NCBI GenBank assembly: GCA_004843165.1
Contig: CP039459.1
Location: 368,501-432,500 of the forward strand
DNA length: 64,000 nucleotides
Source: Acetobacteraceae bacterium
Lineage (GTDB): Bacteria; Pseudomonadota; Alphaproteobacteria; Acetobacterales; Acetobacteraceae
Direction: 5' to 3'
The notes under the pieces are model-generated. The model was not told the DNA's origin. It saw only the letters and a program-made list of their open reading frames with translations, and did no database searches. The stretch's first letter is position 1. Every line of letters starts with the position of its first letter. Shown piece by piece: positions 45,391-54,328 of the stretch. Both the position numbers and the translations under genes were made by a program.

Positions 45391-45636
45391 TCAGTCTTTA
45401 GGCCGCCCAATAGGCTCTTTCACAGACGCACTCATAGAAGCATCCTGCGCTTCTTTATGGGCAATAGCGGCTTTTGCCTTCTCTTCAGGTGTTTCTTCCT
45501 CAGCCATGCTTTTCTTAAAGGTTTTCAACCCTTTGGCTAAATCCCCCATCATGCTGCTGATTTTGCCGCTGCCGCCGAACAAAATAAGCACGATAACGCC
45601 TAAAATAATCCAATGCGTGACGCTCATAGATCCCAT
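45391..45636 (-). CDS. tatA: Sec-independent translocase subunit TatA
   Basis: TatA forms the pore for folded proteins with twin-arginine signals. The 81-residue product has the N-terminal membrane helix ([20 protein letters not shown]), the hinge and amphipathic helix ([18 protein letters not shown]) and a charged tail. tatB and tatC are not next to it. Two clear Tat substrates are in the window, the dehydrogenase small subunit and KatG. Confidence 0.95.
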   Translation of the reverse strand: MGSMSVTHWIILGVIVLILFGGSGKISSMMGDLAKGLKTFKKSMAEEETPEEKAKAAIAHKEAQDASMSASVKEPIGRPKD

Positions 45637-45746
45637 AGAATCAACCTCTTACCCGGGGATAATTTCACCAATGAAATTCATCCCAAAAAATGACAATATT
45701 GCATGTTATTATATAGATATAACTATACAAGATGATAGATTAAATT

Positions 45747-46397
45747 TCAGAACTGCTCCAGCCCCTGATTTTCCAGAACTGCCAAAGCCCTCTCAAGATC
45801 CATTTTTAAAACTTTTCCTGCCATTTCCGCACTGAAACCGGCACGGGCAAAAACCCCCATTTCTTTTGAGAATTTCTGCATTAAGATCATGTCATCAAAA
45901 TCAGCCTCTTCTGTTTTTTGCATTTGAAATGGCCCTATTTTACGTTTCTTTGCCAGACGAATAGCCGCCTGCAGCTCTAAAATACGGGATTTTTCCTCGC
46001 CTGCCTCTCCTAATTCCTCTATCATCGCATCTTCTAAAAGATCAGAACTAAGCCCCTTTGCCGCAAGTTGCGCTGCGATGAGACGCCGTGATTTCTTACC
46101 TGCGCTATAGCGTACTTTAGAGCGCCCAAACTCAAGATCATCTATTGCTCCGGCGCTGACCATTTCCTCGATAATCTCTGGAATATGGGCTTTTGCACTT
46201 TCTTGAATTTCTAAAATTGCACTTTCAGGCATGCCTGCTTTTTCAGCCTTAAATCCCCATCGCATAATTTTACGTGAGAGCATCTGAGCCGTTTTCTGTT
46301 TGGTTGTTGAAAAACGTGCAAGATAATGAAGAACGGCCTCTTTCAAATAAAACCGATCTAAAGACGGGAGAAACACTCGCTTTGGCTGTTTTGACAT
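45747..46397 (-). CDS. recX: RecX family RecA regulator
   Basis: RecX limits RecA filament growth. The 216-residue product is helix-rich with repeats of the RecX three-helix kind, seen in AVLHYLARFSTTKQKTAQMLSRKI, IEEMVSAGAIDDLEFGRSKV and SAGKKSRRLIAAQLAAKGLS. recA is not in the window. It stands alone on the minus strand, divergent from argD. Confidence 0.82.
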   Translation of the reverse strand: MSKQPKRVFLPSLDRFYLKEAVLHYLARFSTTKQKTAQMLSRKIMRWGFKAEKAGMPESAILEIQESAKAHIPEIIEEMVSAGAIDDLEFGRSKVRYSAGKKSRRLIAAQLAAKGLSSDLLEDAMIEELGEAGEEKSRILELQAAIRLAKKRKIGPFQMQKTEEADFDDMILMQKFSKEMGVFARAGFSAEMAGKVLKMDLERALAVLENQGLEQF

Positions 46398-46522
46398 CTC
46401 TTTCCCCCCTTCTTTCTAAAAGATATTGCCTTTAAGGTACTGATTTCAAAGACATTATAGTGTATTTTCTTCTCTAACAGCAGATAGGCTGTCGATATAT
46501 TTTCATCTTTAGATGTGAGCCA

Positions 46523-47716
46523 ATGTCTTCTAACGCTTCTTGTTTAACGCCAAACTATAACCGTTTCCCCATCGCCTTCACTTACGGAAAAGGCGTTTGG
46601 CTTTTTGAGGAATCCGGCCAAAAATATCTGGATTTTGGCTCAGGTATTGCGGTTTCTTCCCTTGGACACTCTCATCCGAAATTGGTAAAAAACCTTCAGG
46701 CACAAGCGGCGAAACTCTTGCACGTTTCCAATTTATATCACATTCCCGAAGGTGAGGCCGTTGCCGAAATCCTTACGAAAAACTCCTTTGCCGATTATAT
46801 CCTCTTTGCAAATTCGGGAACGGAAGCCAATGAAGCGCTTGTAAAAATCATGCGCCGTGCGCAGTTTTTGGCAGACCACGAAGAGCGCAAAGCAATCATT
46901 ACCTTCTCACATGCGTTTCATGGACGAACACTGGCGATGCTTTCCGCCACTGGAAACCCAAAATATCAGGAAGGCTTCGGGACAATGCCAGGCGATTTCC
47001 GACATGCGGTTTTTAATGACATCGACTCTGTGAAAAAACATTTAGACGGTAACGTTGCCGGTATCTTAATCGAACCGATCCAAGGTGAAAGCGGCATCAA
47101 TATGCCTCATCCGAAATTTCTTCAAGATTTACGCCTTTTATGCGATGAAAACGGCATTTTCCTAGGCTTTGACGAGGTGCAAACAGGTATCGGACGAAGC
47201 GGTCATCTCTTTGCCTATGAGCATTTCGGTGTAACCCCCGATATTCTCAGCCTAGCCAAAGGTCTTGGTGGCGGCATCCCTATTGGCACCGTATTGGTTA
47301 AAAAACAGCTTGGGGACTGCTTAACACCCGGCACACACGGCTCAACTTTTGCCGGAAATCCCTTTGCCTGCATTGCCGCAAAAACCGTCTTAGAGGAAAT
47401 TCTTTCCACGGATTTTCTACCAAAACTTCAAGAAATCGCTCAGAATTTCTCAAAAATGCTTGCAAAACTTATTTCTGAATTTCCCGATATTTTTGCCCAG
47501 CAAAAAGGCATTGGCCTCCTCAAAGGACTTCGCTGTATTCCGCCTGTTTCAGAGGTCGTAAAAGCCTGCTTAAAAGAACATCTTCTTGTTGTGCCGGCAG
47601 GCGATAATGTCTTACGTTTATTGCCACCACTGACCGTTTCAAAGGCAGAATGTAAAATAGCCATTGAAAAACTCTCCCAAGTCGCCCTAAACTTGCGTCA
47701 TAATACTGTAAATTAA
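46523..47716 (+). CDS. argD: Acetylornithine aminotransferase
   Basis: ArgD makes N-acetylornithine from N-acetylglutamate semialdehyde with glutamate as donor. The 397-residue product is a class III PLP enzyme: ANSGTEANEALVKIMR, SHAFHGRTLAMLSATG, GFDEVQTGIGRSG and the PLP-binding lysine in LSLAKGLGGGIPIG. Length and motifs are standard. In relatives argF commonly follows; here the hslO gene follows directly, so argF must be elsewhere or absent. It starts a tight plus-strand run. Confidence 0.95.
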   Translation: MSSNASCLTPNYNRFPIAFTYGKGVWLFEESGQKYLDFGSGIAVSSLGHSHPKLVKNLQAQAAKLLHVSNLYHIPEGEAVAEILTKNSFADYILFANSGTEANEALVKIMRRAQFLADHEERKAIITFSHAFHGRTLAMLSATGNPKYQEGFGTMPGDFRHAVFNDIDSVKKHLDGNVAGILIEPIQGESGINMPHPKFLQDLRLLCDENGIFLGFDEVQTGIGRSGHLFAYEHFGVTPDILSLAKGLGGGIPIGTVLVKKQLGDCLTPGTHGSTFAGNPFACIAAKTVLEEILSTDFLPKLQEIAQNFSKMLAKLISEFPDIFAQQKGIGLLKGLRCIPPVSEVVKACLKEHLLVVPAGDNVLRLLPPLTVSKAECKIAIEKLSQVALNLRHNTVN

Positions 47717-47734
47717 TTGTCGAAAATCAACATT

Positions 47735-48715
47735 ATGTCTTCTTATCCTTCTATCAATCTTAAAGAATCCGGTTCAGGACGTCCTAAAGAAATCCCCAAC
47801 CTGACAGAAGACAAGGCTATTTTGCCTTTTTATCTCCAGAACGCCCCTGTTCGAGGCCGTTTTGTCCGTTTAGGTAAATTAGGCAACGAACTCCTTTCCC
47901 GCCATCGACACATGGCAGTACCTACCCTAAACCTAACTGGGAAAATGGCCGCCTTAACCGCTGGTCTAGCCACAGCCCTTAAGTTTGATGGTAGCTTTAC
48001 CATTCAGACCAAAGGTGACGGTCCCATCTCTATGATGGCCAGTGATTGCACAAATGACGGTGCCCTGCGTGTCACATTACAGCAGGATGAAAGTAAAATT
48101 TCTAAACTTTCAGAACTTAAAAATGGTGAGGCAAGCGCCCTCTTAGGAGCTGGCTACCTCGCCTTTACCGTACAGGAAAAGCACGCAAGCCAACCCCAGC
48201 AAGGTATCGTGCAAATGACGGGGGAATCAGATGAGACGCTTGCAGAATTAGCAGAACGTTATTTTAAGGATAGTGCGCAATATCCCTGCCATATTCTTCT
48301 TTTCTCACGCCATATCAATAATGAATTCCAATCTGCGGCACTTATTTTAGAGCGTCTGCCAGATGATAGCCAAACAAGAGCTGTTAAGGATAAATCTCTT
48401 ACTACCGAAGAAATCAAGGATCTCTGGCAAACAGCCGTGACCTTGGCTGATACACTAAAAGAAGACGAGGCTCTTGATCCTCAAGTTACACCAGAGGCAC
48501 TTATTTACCGTCTTTTCGGCAGTTTGGATGTGATTGCCAACACATTCCGCTCTCTTTCGTTCGGTTGCCGTTGCACCCGTCAAAAAATTGAAAATATGTT
48601 AAAAAACTTTCACGGCGAACAACGGAAAGAGCTGATTTATGATAATAAAATTGAAGTGGACTGCCATTTCTGCAATATCCGCTTTTCCTTCCGGCCAGAA
48701 GAATTAGAGTCATGA
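47735..48715 (+). CDS. hslO: Redox-regulated holdase Hsp33
   Basis: Hsp33 is a zinc-bound chaperone switched on by oxidation. The 326-residue product has the N-terminal substrate-binding domain (about residues 25-230) and the C-terminal redox switch with the four zinc cysteines in GCRCTRQK and DCHFCNIRF, separated by about 29 residues. The ATG at 47735 is given; a TTG directly after the argD stop (47717) adds six residues. Its end overlaps the next gene by four bases. Confidence 0.93.
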   Translation: MSSYPSINLKESGSGRPKEIPNLTEDKAILPFYLQNAPVRGRFVRLGKLGNELLSRHRHMAVPTLNLTGKMAALTAGLATALKFDGSFTIQTKGDGPISMMASDCTNDGALRVTLQQDESKISKLSELKNGEASALLGAGYLAFTVQEKHASQPQQGIVQMTGESDETLAELAERYFKDSAQYPCHILLFSRHINNEFQSAALILERLPDDSQTRAVKDKSLTTEEIKDLWQTAVTLADTLKEDEALDPQVTPEALIYRLFGSLDVIANTFRSLSFGCRCTRQKIENMLKNFHGEQRKELIYDNKIEVDCHFCNIRFSFRPEELES

Positions 48716-49458
48716 ATTTTGGTCTTTATCGAACGGTTCTAGGATCTGCCCTTTTTGTCGGACTGGCGTTTTTTCTTGTCGGTGCCGGGGAACTCATTAA
48801 CGATGTCTCCCAGTCCCTTCAGCGTCCCAGCTACGACTTTCTGCCGCATTTAAGAATCAATGTGGCCTCCCTTAAAGTGATTGATGATGCAACGCCATTG
48901 CCTCAAAATGAATCCCGTGAAATGGCGTATACCCCCAATGAGCTTTTAAAAGACCTTGCCAAGCAACGTTTTATTTGTGAGGGGAAAGCAGGTGAAGCCG
49001 TCCTAAATATTCGACAGGCAAGCCTGACACGCCATCCTGATAAATATGATGGGAAAATTATTCTTTCACTGACAATGGAAAATCCTGCCTTTTCCAAAAC
49101 AGGCAATCTTTCTGCCGAAGTTTACAAAAGCGTCACCCCTATTCATGGCGAAAAAGACAGTGATGTGCTCTTGCGCCTAACCAATGCTTTGCTTGATGAT
49201 ATGAATGTAGAAATTGAATATCAGCTTCGCAGTAAATTCTCCAATTGGATCGTTAAGCCAGTAGCCGCTACAAAATCAACGATACCGGTCTCAGACAATG
49301 TTTCCGGGATACAGGCTCAACCTCTGCCAGCTCTGCCCGTTGTTCAACCGATAAAAAAGGGGACATCTAAAGCAACAACAAAAGACAAGCCTAAAGTTAT
49401 TTATGCCAAAAGCCTGCAGCCACTTCCCCCACCGCCATCACCGAGGGCATACCACTGA
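48712..49458 (+). CDS. Hypothetical membrane-anchored protein
   Basis: The 248-residue product has an N-terminal membrane helix or uncleaved signal (TVLGSALFVGLAFFLVGAGEL), a periplasmic domain of about 170 residues with a beta-rich pattern, and a proline-rich C-terminus (SLQPLPPPPSPRAYH). I do not recognise a known family. It overlaps hslO by ATGA and overlaps the next gene by CTGA, so it belongs to the run between argD and the dehydrogenase. The function is not inferred. Confidence 0.8.
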   Translation: MNFGLYRTVLGSALFVGLAFFLVGAGELINDVSQSLQRPSYDFLPHLRINVASLKVIDDATPLPQNESREMAYTPNELLKDLAKQRFICEGKAGEAVLNIRQASLTRHPDKYDGKIILSLTMENPAFSKTGNLSAEVYKSVTPIHGEKDSDVLLRLTNALLDDMNVEIEYQLRSKFSNWIVKPVAATKSTIPVSDNVSGIQAQPLPALPVVQPIKKGTSKATTKDKPKVIYAKSLQPLPPPPSPRAYH

Positions 49459-50201
49459 CAAAATCAACTTTTCTAAATTCTTTTACCCTAAACCGGCGCC
49501 ACTTCCTTCTTGGAACGAGCAGCTTCCTTGCTTTCTGCGCTTTATCAGCCTGCAATGCGAAGGGATATAAAATTGAAGTTGGAAAGTTTTTAAACCCTCA
49601 GGAACGCCGTTTTATACAAACAGCAGCAGAAATTATCTTTCCAACGGAAGATCTCTCCAAAGAGAGAGAAGGCCTGCATGTTGTTGACTTTATTGATCGC
49701 CAGCTTGCGATGCCCTATGGCTTTGGCGAACGCACCTATCTTTCCCCTCCTTTTGCGGAAGGTGCAGAAAATCTTGGCTATCAGCTCCCTTATACACCAC
49801 GGGAACTTTATCGTAAGTCCTTTGAAAAATTACTGCCGTGGATTTCAGAAAATTTTAAGAAAAAATATTTTCATGCCCTTTCGAAAAAAGATCAAATCCA
49901 AATTCTAGAAGATCTCGAAGATGGCAAGATTGATCTTGGAGAAATTCCAAGCCCCGTTTTCTTCAAACAGTTGCGCAATAATGTCTTAGAGGGTGTTTTT
50001 TCAGATCCACTTTATGGCGGCAACCAACAAATGAAAGGCTGGGAATTTCTGGGTTTTCCCGGCGCACGTGCTGATTTTATGGCATGGATTAATCAAAAAG
50101 GCGCGCCTTATCCTTATAAACCTGTTGCCATTCCTCTTTCTTTTGAAAAAATGCAACGTTTTTGGCAACGCCAAGATGAAAGCAGTATGGCTCCTTTATG
50201 A
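49455..50201 (+). CDS. Gluconate 2-dehydrogenase subunit 3-type small subunit, CTG start, Tat lipoprotein signal
   Basis: This small subunit of flavin-cytochrome c sugar-acid dehydrogenases helps fold and export the flavoprotein. The obvious ATG (49710) lies 85 codons inside the true frame. Upstream in-frame codons give NRRHFLLGTSSFLAF then ALSAC, a twin-arginine lipoprotein signal (arginines at 14-15, cysteine 33), followed by FLNPQERRFIQTAAEIIFP, the standard start of the subunit 3 family. No ATG, GTG or TTG serves that frame; CTG at 49455 has a GAGGG site seven bases upstream and overlaps the stop of the preceding gene. The full product is 248 residues. It overlaps the flavoprotein gene by ATGA. 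Confidence 0.85.
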   Translation: MTKSTFLNSFTLNRRHFLLGTSSFLAFCALSACNAKGYKIEVGKFLNPQERRFIQTAAEIIFPTEDLSKEREGLHVVDFIDRQLAMPYGFGERTYLSPPFAEGAENLGYQLPYTPRELYRKSFEKLLPWISENFKKKYFHALSKKDQIQILEDLEDGKIDLGEIPSPVFFKQLRNNVLEGVFSDPLYGGNQQMKGWEFLGFPGARADFMAWINQKGAPYPYKPVAIPLSFEKMQRFWQRQDESSMAPL

Positions 50202-52006
50202 ATAATTTTGACTCCTCCTCTGCCCCTTTAAAAGCTGACGCCGTCATTGTCGGCGGCGGCTGGGTCGGAAGCATTATGGCCAAAGAACTCACCGAAGCCG
50301 GCCTTTCTGTCATCGTTTTGGAACGAGGCCCCCAAAGAAAAACGGCCTTAGAGGGAGCCTATCCTGCAAGCATAGATGAATTGCGTGGCAATATTCGCAA
50401 ATATCTTTTTCAAGATCTCTCCAAAAGCACCTTTACCATCCGCAATGACCTTTACAAACAAGCATTGCCTTACCGCAGAGCCGGTGCCTTTCTCCTTGGA
50501 ACAGGGGTGGGCGGTGCCGGCCTTCATTGGGCTGGATGCCATTTTCGGGTTATTCCTGAAGAGCTTTATTTAGAGACTTATTTAAATGAAAGATATGGCA
50601 AAGCAACCTGTCGTAACAGTCTCATTCCACAAGATATGCTGGTGCAGGATTTTAATATTTCTTATCCTGAACTGGAACCTTTTTTCAATAAAGCGGAAAA
50701 AATTTTTGGGACATCGGGAGAGGCCTATAAGGTTAATGGTAAAATCATTGGCAAAGGCAATATCTTTGCCCCTGACCGTTCTGAGGATTTTCCGCTTCCT
50801 GCGCTTCAAGAAACCTATTCCGGCACTCTTTTTCGTGAAGGCTCTGAGAAAGCTGGCCTGCACCCTTATACAATTCCGGCGGCCAATGCCTCCCAAGCCT
50901 ATAAAAATCCATATAATTGTGAGATGGGCGCATGTAATTTTTGCGGTTACTGTTCGGGATTTGACTGTTATGTCTATGCCAAAGCCACACCAAATGTGAA
51001 TATTTTACCTGCGCTTTATCCCAACCCGCTTTTTCGTCTCATTGATATGGCGCATGTGCTCCATATTGATAAAAGCAAGGATAAAAAACGTGCGACAGGT
51101 GTTACTTTTGCAGATTTAAAAACAGGAAAAACACGCAAAGTAAAAGCTGATCTTGTCATCTTAGGTGCTTTTTCGCTTAATAATGTCCATCTCTTGCACC
51201 TCTCCAAAATCGGACAAGCCTATAATCCGAAAACGGGAGAAGGCATGGTCGGAAAACATTTCAATTACCAAACAATTTCCACCTCGCATATTTTTATGGA
51301 TAAAAGTCAGCAGATCAATCCTTTTGTTGGTGCCGGTGGAAGCGGTGTCGCCATTGATGATTTCACATTACAAAATTTAGATGCAGAAAAACTCGGCTTT
51401 ATCGGCGGCAGTGCCCTTTGGGTCAACCAGTCCGGCCTAAAACCTATTCGAGCTGCCCTCTCCCATAATCCAGAACAAGGACGAAATTGGGGGGCTGATT
51501 TCAAAAAAAGTCTCCAAGATCAATATCAGCATTCTTTCGCCATTGATTCCCACGGCAATTCACTTGCCTACCGCAATAATTACCTAGACCTCGATCCAAC
51601 ATGGAAAAACGCCTATGGGCAGCCGCTTCTTCGGATCAGTTTTGACTGGAATCAAAATGATATAAAAATGAATCATTATATCACAGATCAAATTCCTGAA
51701 ATTGCTCAAAATATTCATGCCCGAAAATGGAATCTCAATAAACTCTCAGGTCCCTTTAATGTCTCTGACTATAAAACGACTCATCTTGGCGGCGGTGCCA
51801 TCATGGGGGATAACCCACAAACCAGTGTCGTTAACCGCTATTTGCAAAGCTGGGAGCTGCCTAATCTCTTTGTTATCGGTGCGAGTGCTTTTCCCCACGG
51901 AATCACTTATAACCCCACAGGCCTCGTTGCCGCACTGGCTTATTGGTCTGCCGCCAAAATTAAAGAAACTTACTTAAAATCACCAGGTCCGCTATGTCGG
52001 GATTGA
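50198..52006 (+). CDS. GMC-family FAD dehydrogenase large subunit (gluconate 2-dehydrogenase type)
   Basis: The catalytic flavoprotein oxidises a sugar acid or polyol in the periplasm and passes electrons to the cytochrome subunit. The 602-residue product has the FAD-binding ADAVIVGGGWVGSIMAKEL (residues 13-31), LGTGVGGAGLHWAG (100-113) and the C-terminal GMC motif GASAFPHGITYNPTGLVAALAYW with the catalytic histidine and asparagine. A cysteine cluster at 241, 246, 249, 252 and 257 may hold an iron-sulfur centre, as in related FAD glucose and fructose dehydrogenases. It has no signal of its own; export with the Tat small subunit is likely. The substrate could be gluconate, 2-ketogluconate or a polyol. 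Confidence 0.88.
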   Translation: MNNFDSSSAPLKADAVIVGGGWVGSIMAKELTEAGLSVIVLERGPQRKTALEGAYPASIDELRGNIRKYLFQDLSKSTFTIRNDLYKQALPYRRAGAFLLGTGVGGAGLHWAGCHFRVIPEELYLETYLNERYGKATCRNSLIPQDMLVQDFNISYPELEPFFNKAEKIFGTSGEAYKVNGKIIGKGNIFAPDRSEDFPLPALQETYSGTLFREGSEKAGLHPYTIPAANASQAYKNPYNCEMGACNFCGYCSGFDCYVYAKATPNVNILPALYPNPLFRLIDMAHVLHIDKSKDKKRATGVTFADLKTGKTRKVKADLVILGAFSLNNVHLLHLSKIGQAYNPKTGEGMVGKHFNYQTISTSHIFMDKSQQINPFVGAGGSGVAIDDFTLQNLDAEKLGFIGGSALWVNQSGLKPIRAALSHNPEQGRNWGADFKKSLQDQYQHSFAIDSHGNSLAYRNNYLDLDPTWKNAYGQPLLRISFDWNQNDIKMNHYITDQIPEIAQNIHARKWNLNKLSGPFNVSDYKTTHLGGGAIMGDNPQTSVVNRYLQSWELPNLFVIGASAFPHGITYNPTGLVAALAYWSAAKIKETYLKSPGPLCRD

Positions 52007-52010
52007 ACGG

Positions 52011-53336
52011 ATGAAATTTTCTAAACTTACAAAATTTTGTCTTCTTGCGATTTGCCTTCCCTCCTTAACGCCCTCAGCACAGGCAGGAAAGCGCCAAGAC
52101 CACCTACAAGATCAGATCAAAGCGGGGAAATATATCGCTATTTTATCTGATTGCGGTGCCTGCCATACCCTTGAGAACCAACCTGAATTTTCAGGCGGCC
52201 TTCCTTTTGCCATTCCCACAGGTATTATTTACGCCACAAATATTACCCCTGATCTCACTTATGGCATTGGCAATTATAGTGAAGCCGATTTTTCAAGAGC
52301 CGTTCGGGAGGGTATTCGTAAAGACGGAAAGCCTCTCTACCCGGCAATGCCTTACCCCTCTTATGCCCATTTAAGCGACGAGGATATTCACAATCTCTAT
52401 CTTTATTTTACAAAAGAGGTTTTGCCGGTTTCTCAGCCTGTACCAAAAGAAAAAATGTTTTGGCCCTTTAATATCCGCTGGCCTTTAAATATTTGGCGCT
52501 ATTTCTTTCTGCCTAAAGTTACTGATGCTCAACACGCATTATACCAGCAATCCCAGGATTCACTGATTGAACGTGGCGCTTATCTTGCTGAAGGGCCCGG
52601 CCATTGCGGTGCCTGCCATACGCCCAGAGATATTGGATTAGAAGAGAAAGCGCTGGAAGAGCGAAAAGATCATCTTTTTCTTTCAGGTGGTAAAAATATG
52701 GAAGGCTGGGATGCCCCCAATCTCCGGCAAGATAAAAATGCAGGCCTTAAAAACTGGACACAGCAGGATCTTGAAATGTTTTTAAAAACAGGAAGATCCC
52801 CAAAAGGGCATGTTTTTGGATCAATGACAGAAGTCATCCAAAAAAGTACTTCCCTTTGGAAAAAGGAAGATATTAAAGCCCTTTCTGCTTTTTTACTTTC
52901 ACTTCCTCCCCTCAATGAAGAGGATAGAGAATGGGATGTTCAGCAGGCAATGCTGCTCCATAAACATTCTAAATTTACCAAAGGCCGACAGATTTACGTT
53001 GACCGCTGTGCGGCCTGTCACGGCAGCGAGGGAAAAGGTTATGGCATGGCCTTTCCGCCTTTAGCTGGAAATCCTATTGTCATGGCACCAAATACAGCCT
53101 CGCTTATTCATATTGTTGAAAAAGGATCGGCTGTCCCTGCTTTGCCGCCACAAGAGAACTCATCTTTAACTATGCCCGGCTTTGATGAGATGCTTTCAGA
53201 TTCTGAAATTTCAAATGTTTTAACCTATATTCGTTCCGCTTGGGGCAATCAGGCAAAATTTATTTCTGTGAGACAGGTTACGAAACTCCGCAAAGAGCTT
53301 CCAGATACACCGCCCCCACCAAGCCCTTTAAATTAG
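52011..53336 (+). CDS. Membrane-bound tri-heme cytochrome c subunit of the dehydrogenase
   Basis: This subunit takes electrons from the flavoprotein and passes them to ubiquinone. The 441-residue product has a Sec signal (cleavage near SAQA, residue 25) and three heme c motifs: CGACH (48-52), CGACH (199-203) and CAACH (333-337). The three-heme layout equals the cytochrome subunits of gluconate, sorbitol and alcohol dehydrogenases of acetic acid bacteria. A hydrophobic stretch near residues 150-170 and the C-terminal part may anchor it. It starts four bases after the flavoprotein gene. Confidence 0.92.
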   Translation: MKFSKLTKFCLLAICLPSLTPSAQAGKRQDHLQDQIKAGKYIAILSDCGACHTLENQPEFSGGLPFAIPTGIIYATNITPDLTYGIGNYSEADFSRAVREGIRKDGKPLYPAMPYPSYAHLSDEDIHNLYLYFTKEVLPVSQPVPKEKMFWPFNIRWPLNIWRYFFLPKVTDAQHALYQQSQDSLIERGAYLAEGPGHCGACHTPRDIGLEEKALEERKDHLFLSGGKNMEGWDAPNLRQDKNAGLKNWTQQDLEMFLKTGRSPKGHVFGSMTEVIQKSTSLWKKEDIKALSAFLLSLPPLNEEDREWDVQQAMLLHKHSKFTKGRQIYVDRCAACHGSEGKGYGMAFPPLAGNPIVMAPNTASLIHIVEKGSAVPALPPQENSSLTMPGFDEMLSDSEISNVLTYIRSAWGNQAKFISVRQVTKLRKELPDTPPPPSPLN

Positions 53337-53493
53337 TCACAGAATAGATTAAAAAATGAAAATAAGGCACCGAGCGATTTAAAGAGACGCGTTCTTAGAA
53401 AACTCGCATACCACCTCTGACGATGACACTTAGAGAAAGCCTTTTTCTTTTGAAAATGAAACGACTCTGCTCTAAAACGCAAAGGACAAATAT

Positions 53494-54237
53494 ATGAAAT
53501 ATTCAGAAAAATTTCCGACTCTTTTAGGTGCTGGTTTTTTTGCGCTAACTTTAACAAATTTTATAACAACAATCGCCCACGCCGATCCGGCACCAAAATC
53601 TGCCTTTGGAAAAGTCAACGCAAAACCACTCCAAGGGGCCCAACCCGCAGGAGAAGAGGTTCTCGGCGTTCCGCCTGCCAACCCTGAACCTGATTCTGCT
53701 CAGCAACAAGGGATTAACCCTTCAGGCGCATCCTCTCCGACAGCCCCGCTTATGACTCAAAATCTTACGGATAGCACCAATAAGGCCTTAAAAGATATTG
53801 ACCTGAAAGCCGGAAATTGGATGGAATTTCGTAAAAAAGATTCCCAAGGTGAAATCGTTACTGTTTGCGGTGCCATGAATCACTCAAACAGCCCTTTCCG
53901 TATTATGTTCCGTGCGGCTAAAAACGGTCTTGAAATTGATACAATGGATACGACTTGGTCTCTTCCACCGCAAGTCACAGGGGAAACAACCTTTTTAGTT
54001 GGAAAATACCAAACAACTTTCACCATGACGCAAAAAAATCAAATGACTCTTGAAGCAAGTGTAAAGCCTCCACAGCTCAAACCGCTTTTGGACGCTCTCT
54101 CGACAGAACATAAGGCTGTTGTGATTTTTGGTGCTGGCCATCGCCATATCATCAATCTTAATGGAGCCAGAGAAATTCTTCAAAATTTCCGTGAATGCAC
54201 CCTATCCCATAGTTTTGCAGATATTGGTGGTTACTAA
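53494..54237 (+). CDS. Secreted hypothetical protein, possibly IalB-like
   Basis: The 247-residue product has a Sec signal peptide (LGAGFFALTLTNFITTIAHA, cleavage near residue 30), a low-complexity proline/alanine region (to about 85) and a compact domain with two cysteines (VCGAMN and RECTLS) near its ends that could pair. The domain layout recalls the invasion-associated locus B family, but the similarity is weak by eye. An AAAGGAC ribosome site is present. A long hairpin follows. It stands 157 bases after the cytochrome gene. Confidence 0.7.
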   Translation: MKYSEKFPTLLGAGFFALTLTNFITTIAHADPAPKSAFGKVNAKPLQGAQPAGEEVLGVPPANPEPDSAQQQGINPSGASSPTAPLMTQNLTDSTNKALKDIDLKAGNWMEFRKKDSQGEIVTVCGAMNHSNSPFRIMFRAAKNGLEIDTMDTTWSLPPQVTGETTFLVGKYQTTFTMTQKNQMTLEASVKPPQLKPLLDALSTEHKAVVIFGAGHRHIINLNGAREILQNFRECTLSHSFADIGGY

Positions 54238-54243
54238 ACCCTC

Positions 54244-54289
54244 TTTTTTACGCCCCCTAAATCATCATAATTTAGGGGGAATAAAAAAG
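54244..54289. terminator. Long hairpin between convergent genes
   Basis: CCCCCTAAAT pairs with ATTTAGGGGG around a seven-base loop, extended by flanking T6 and A6 arms. Neither strand has a T run directly after the GC stem, so its efficiency is uncertain, but the place between convergent genes fits a terminator. Confidence 0.55.
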
Positions 54290-54328
54290 TTTATCTGAAA
54301 AATTATTCTTTTTCAGCGTGTTTTAGAC

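Noticed and set aside
45227..45835. A 202-codon plus-strand frame across ribF, tatA and recX
   Set aside because: It is antisense to three well-recognised genes, has no domain look and no ribosome site.
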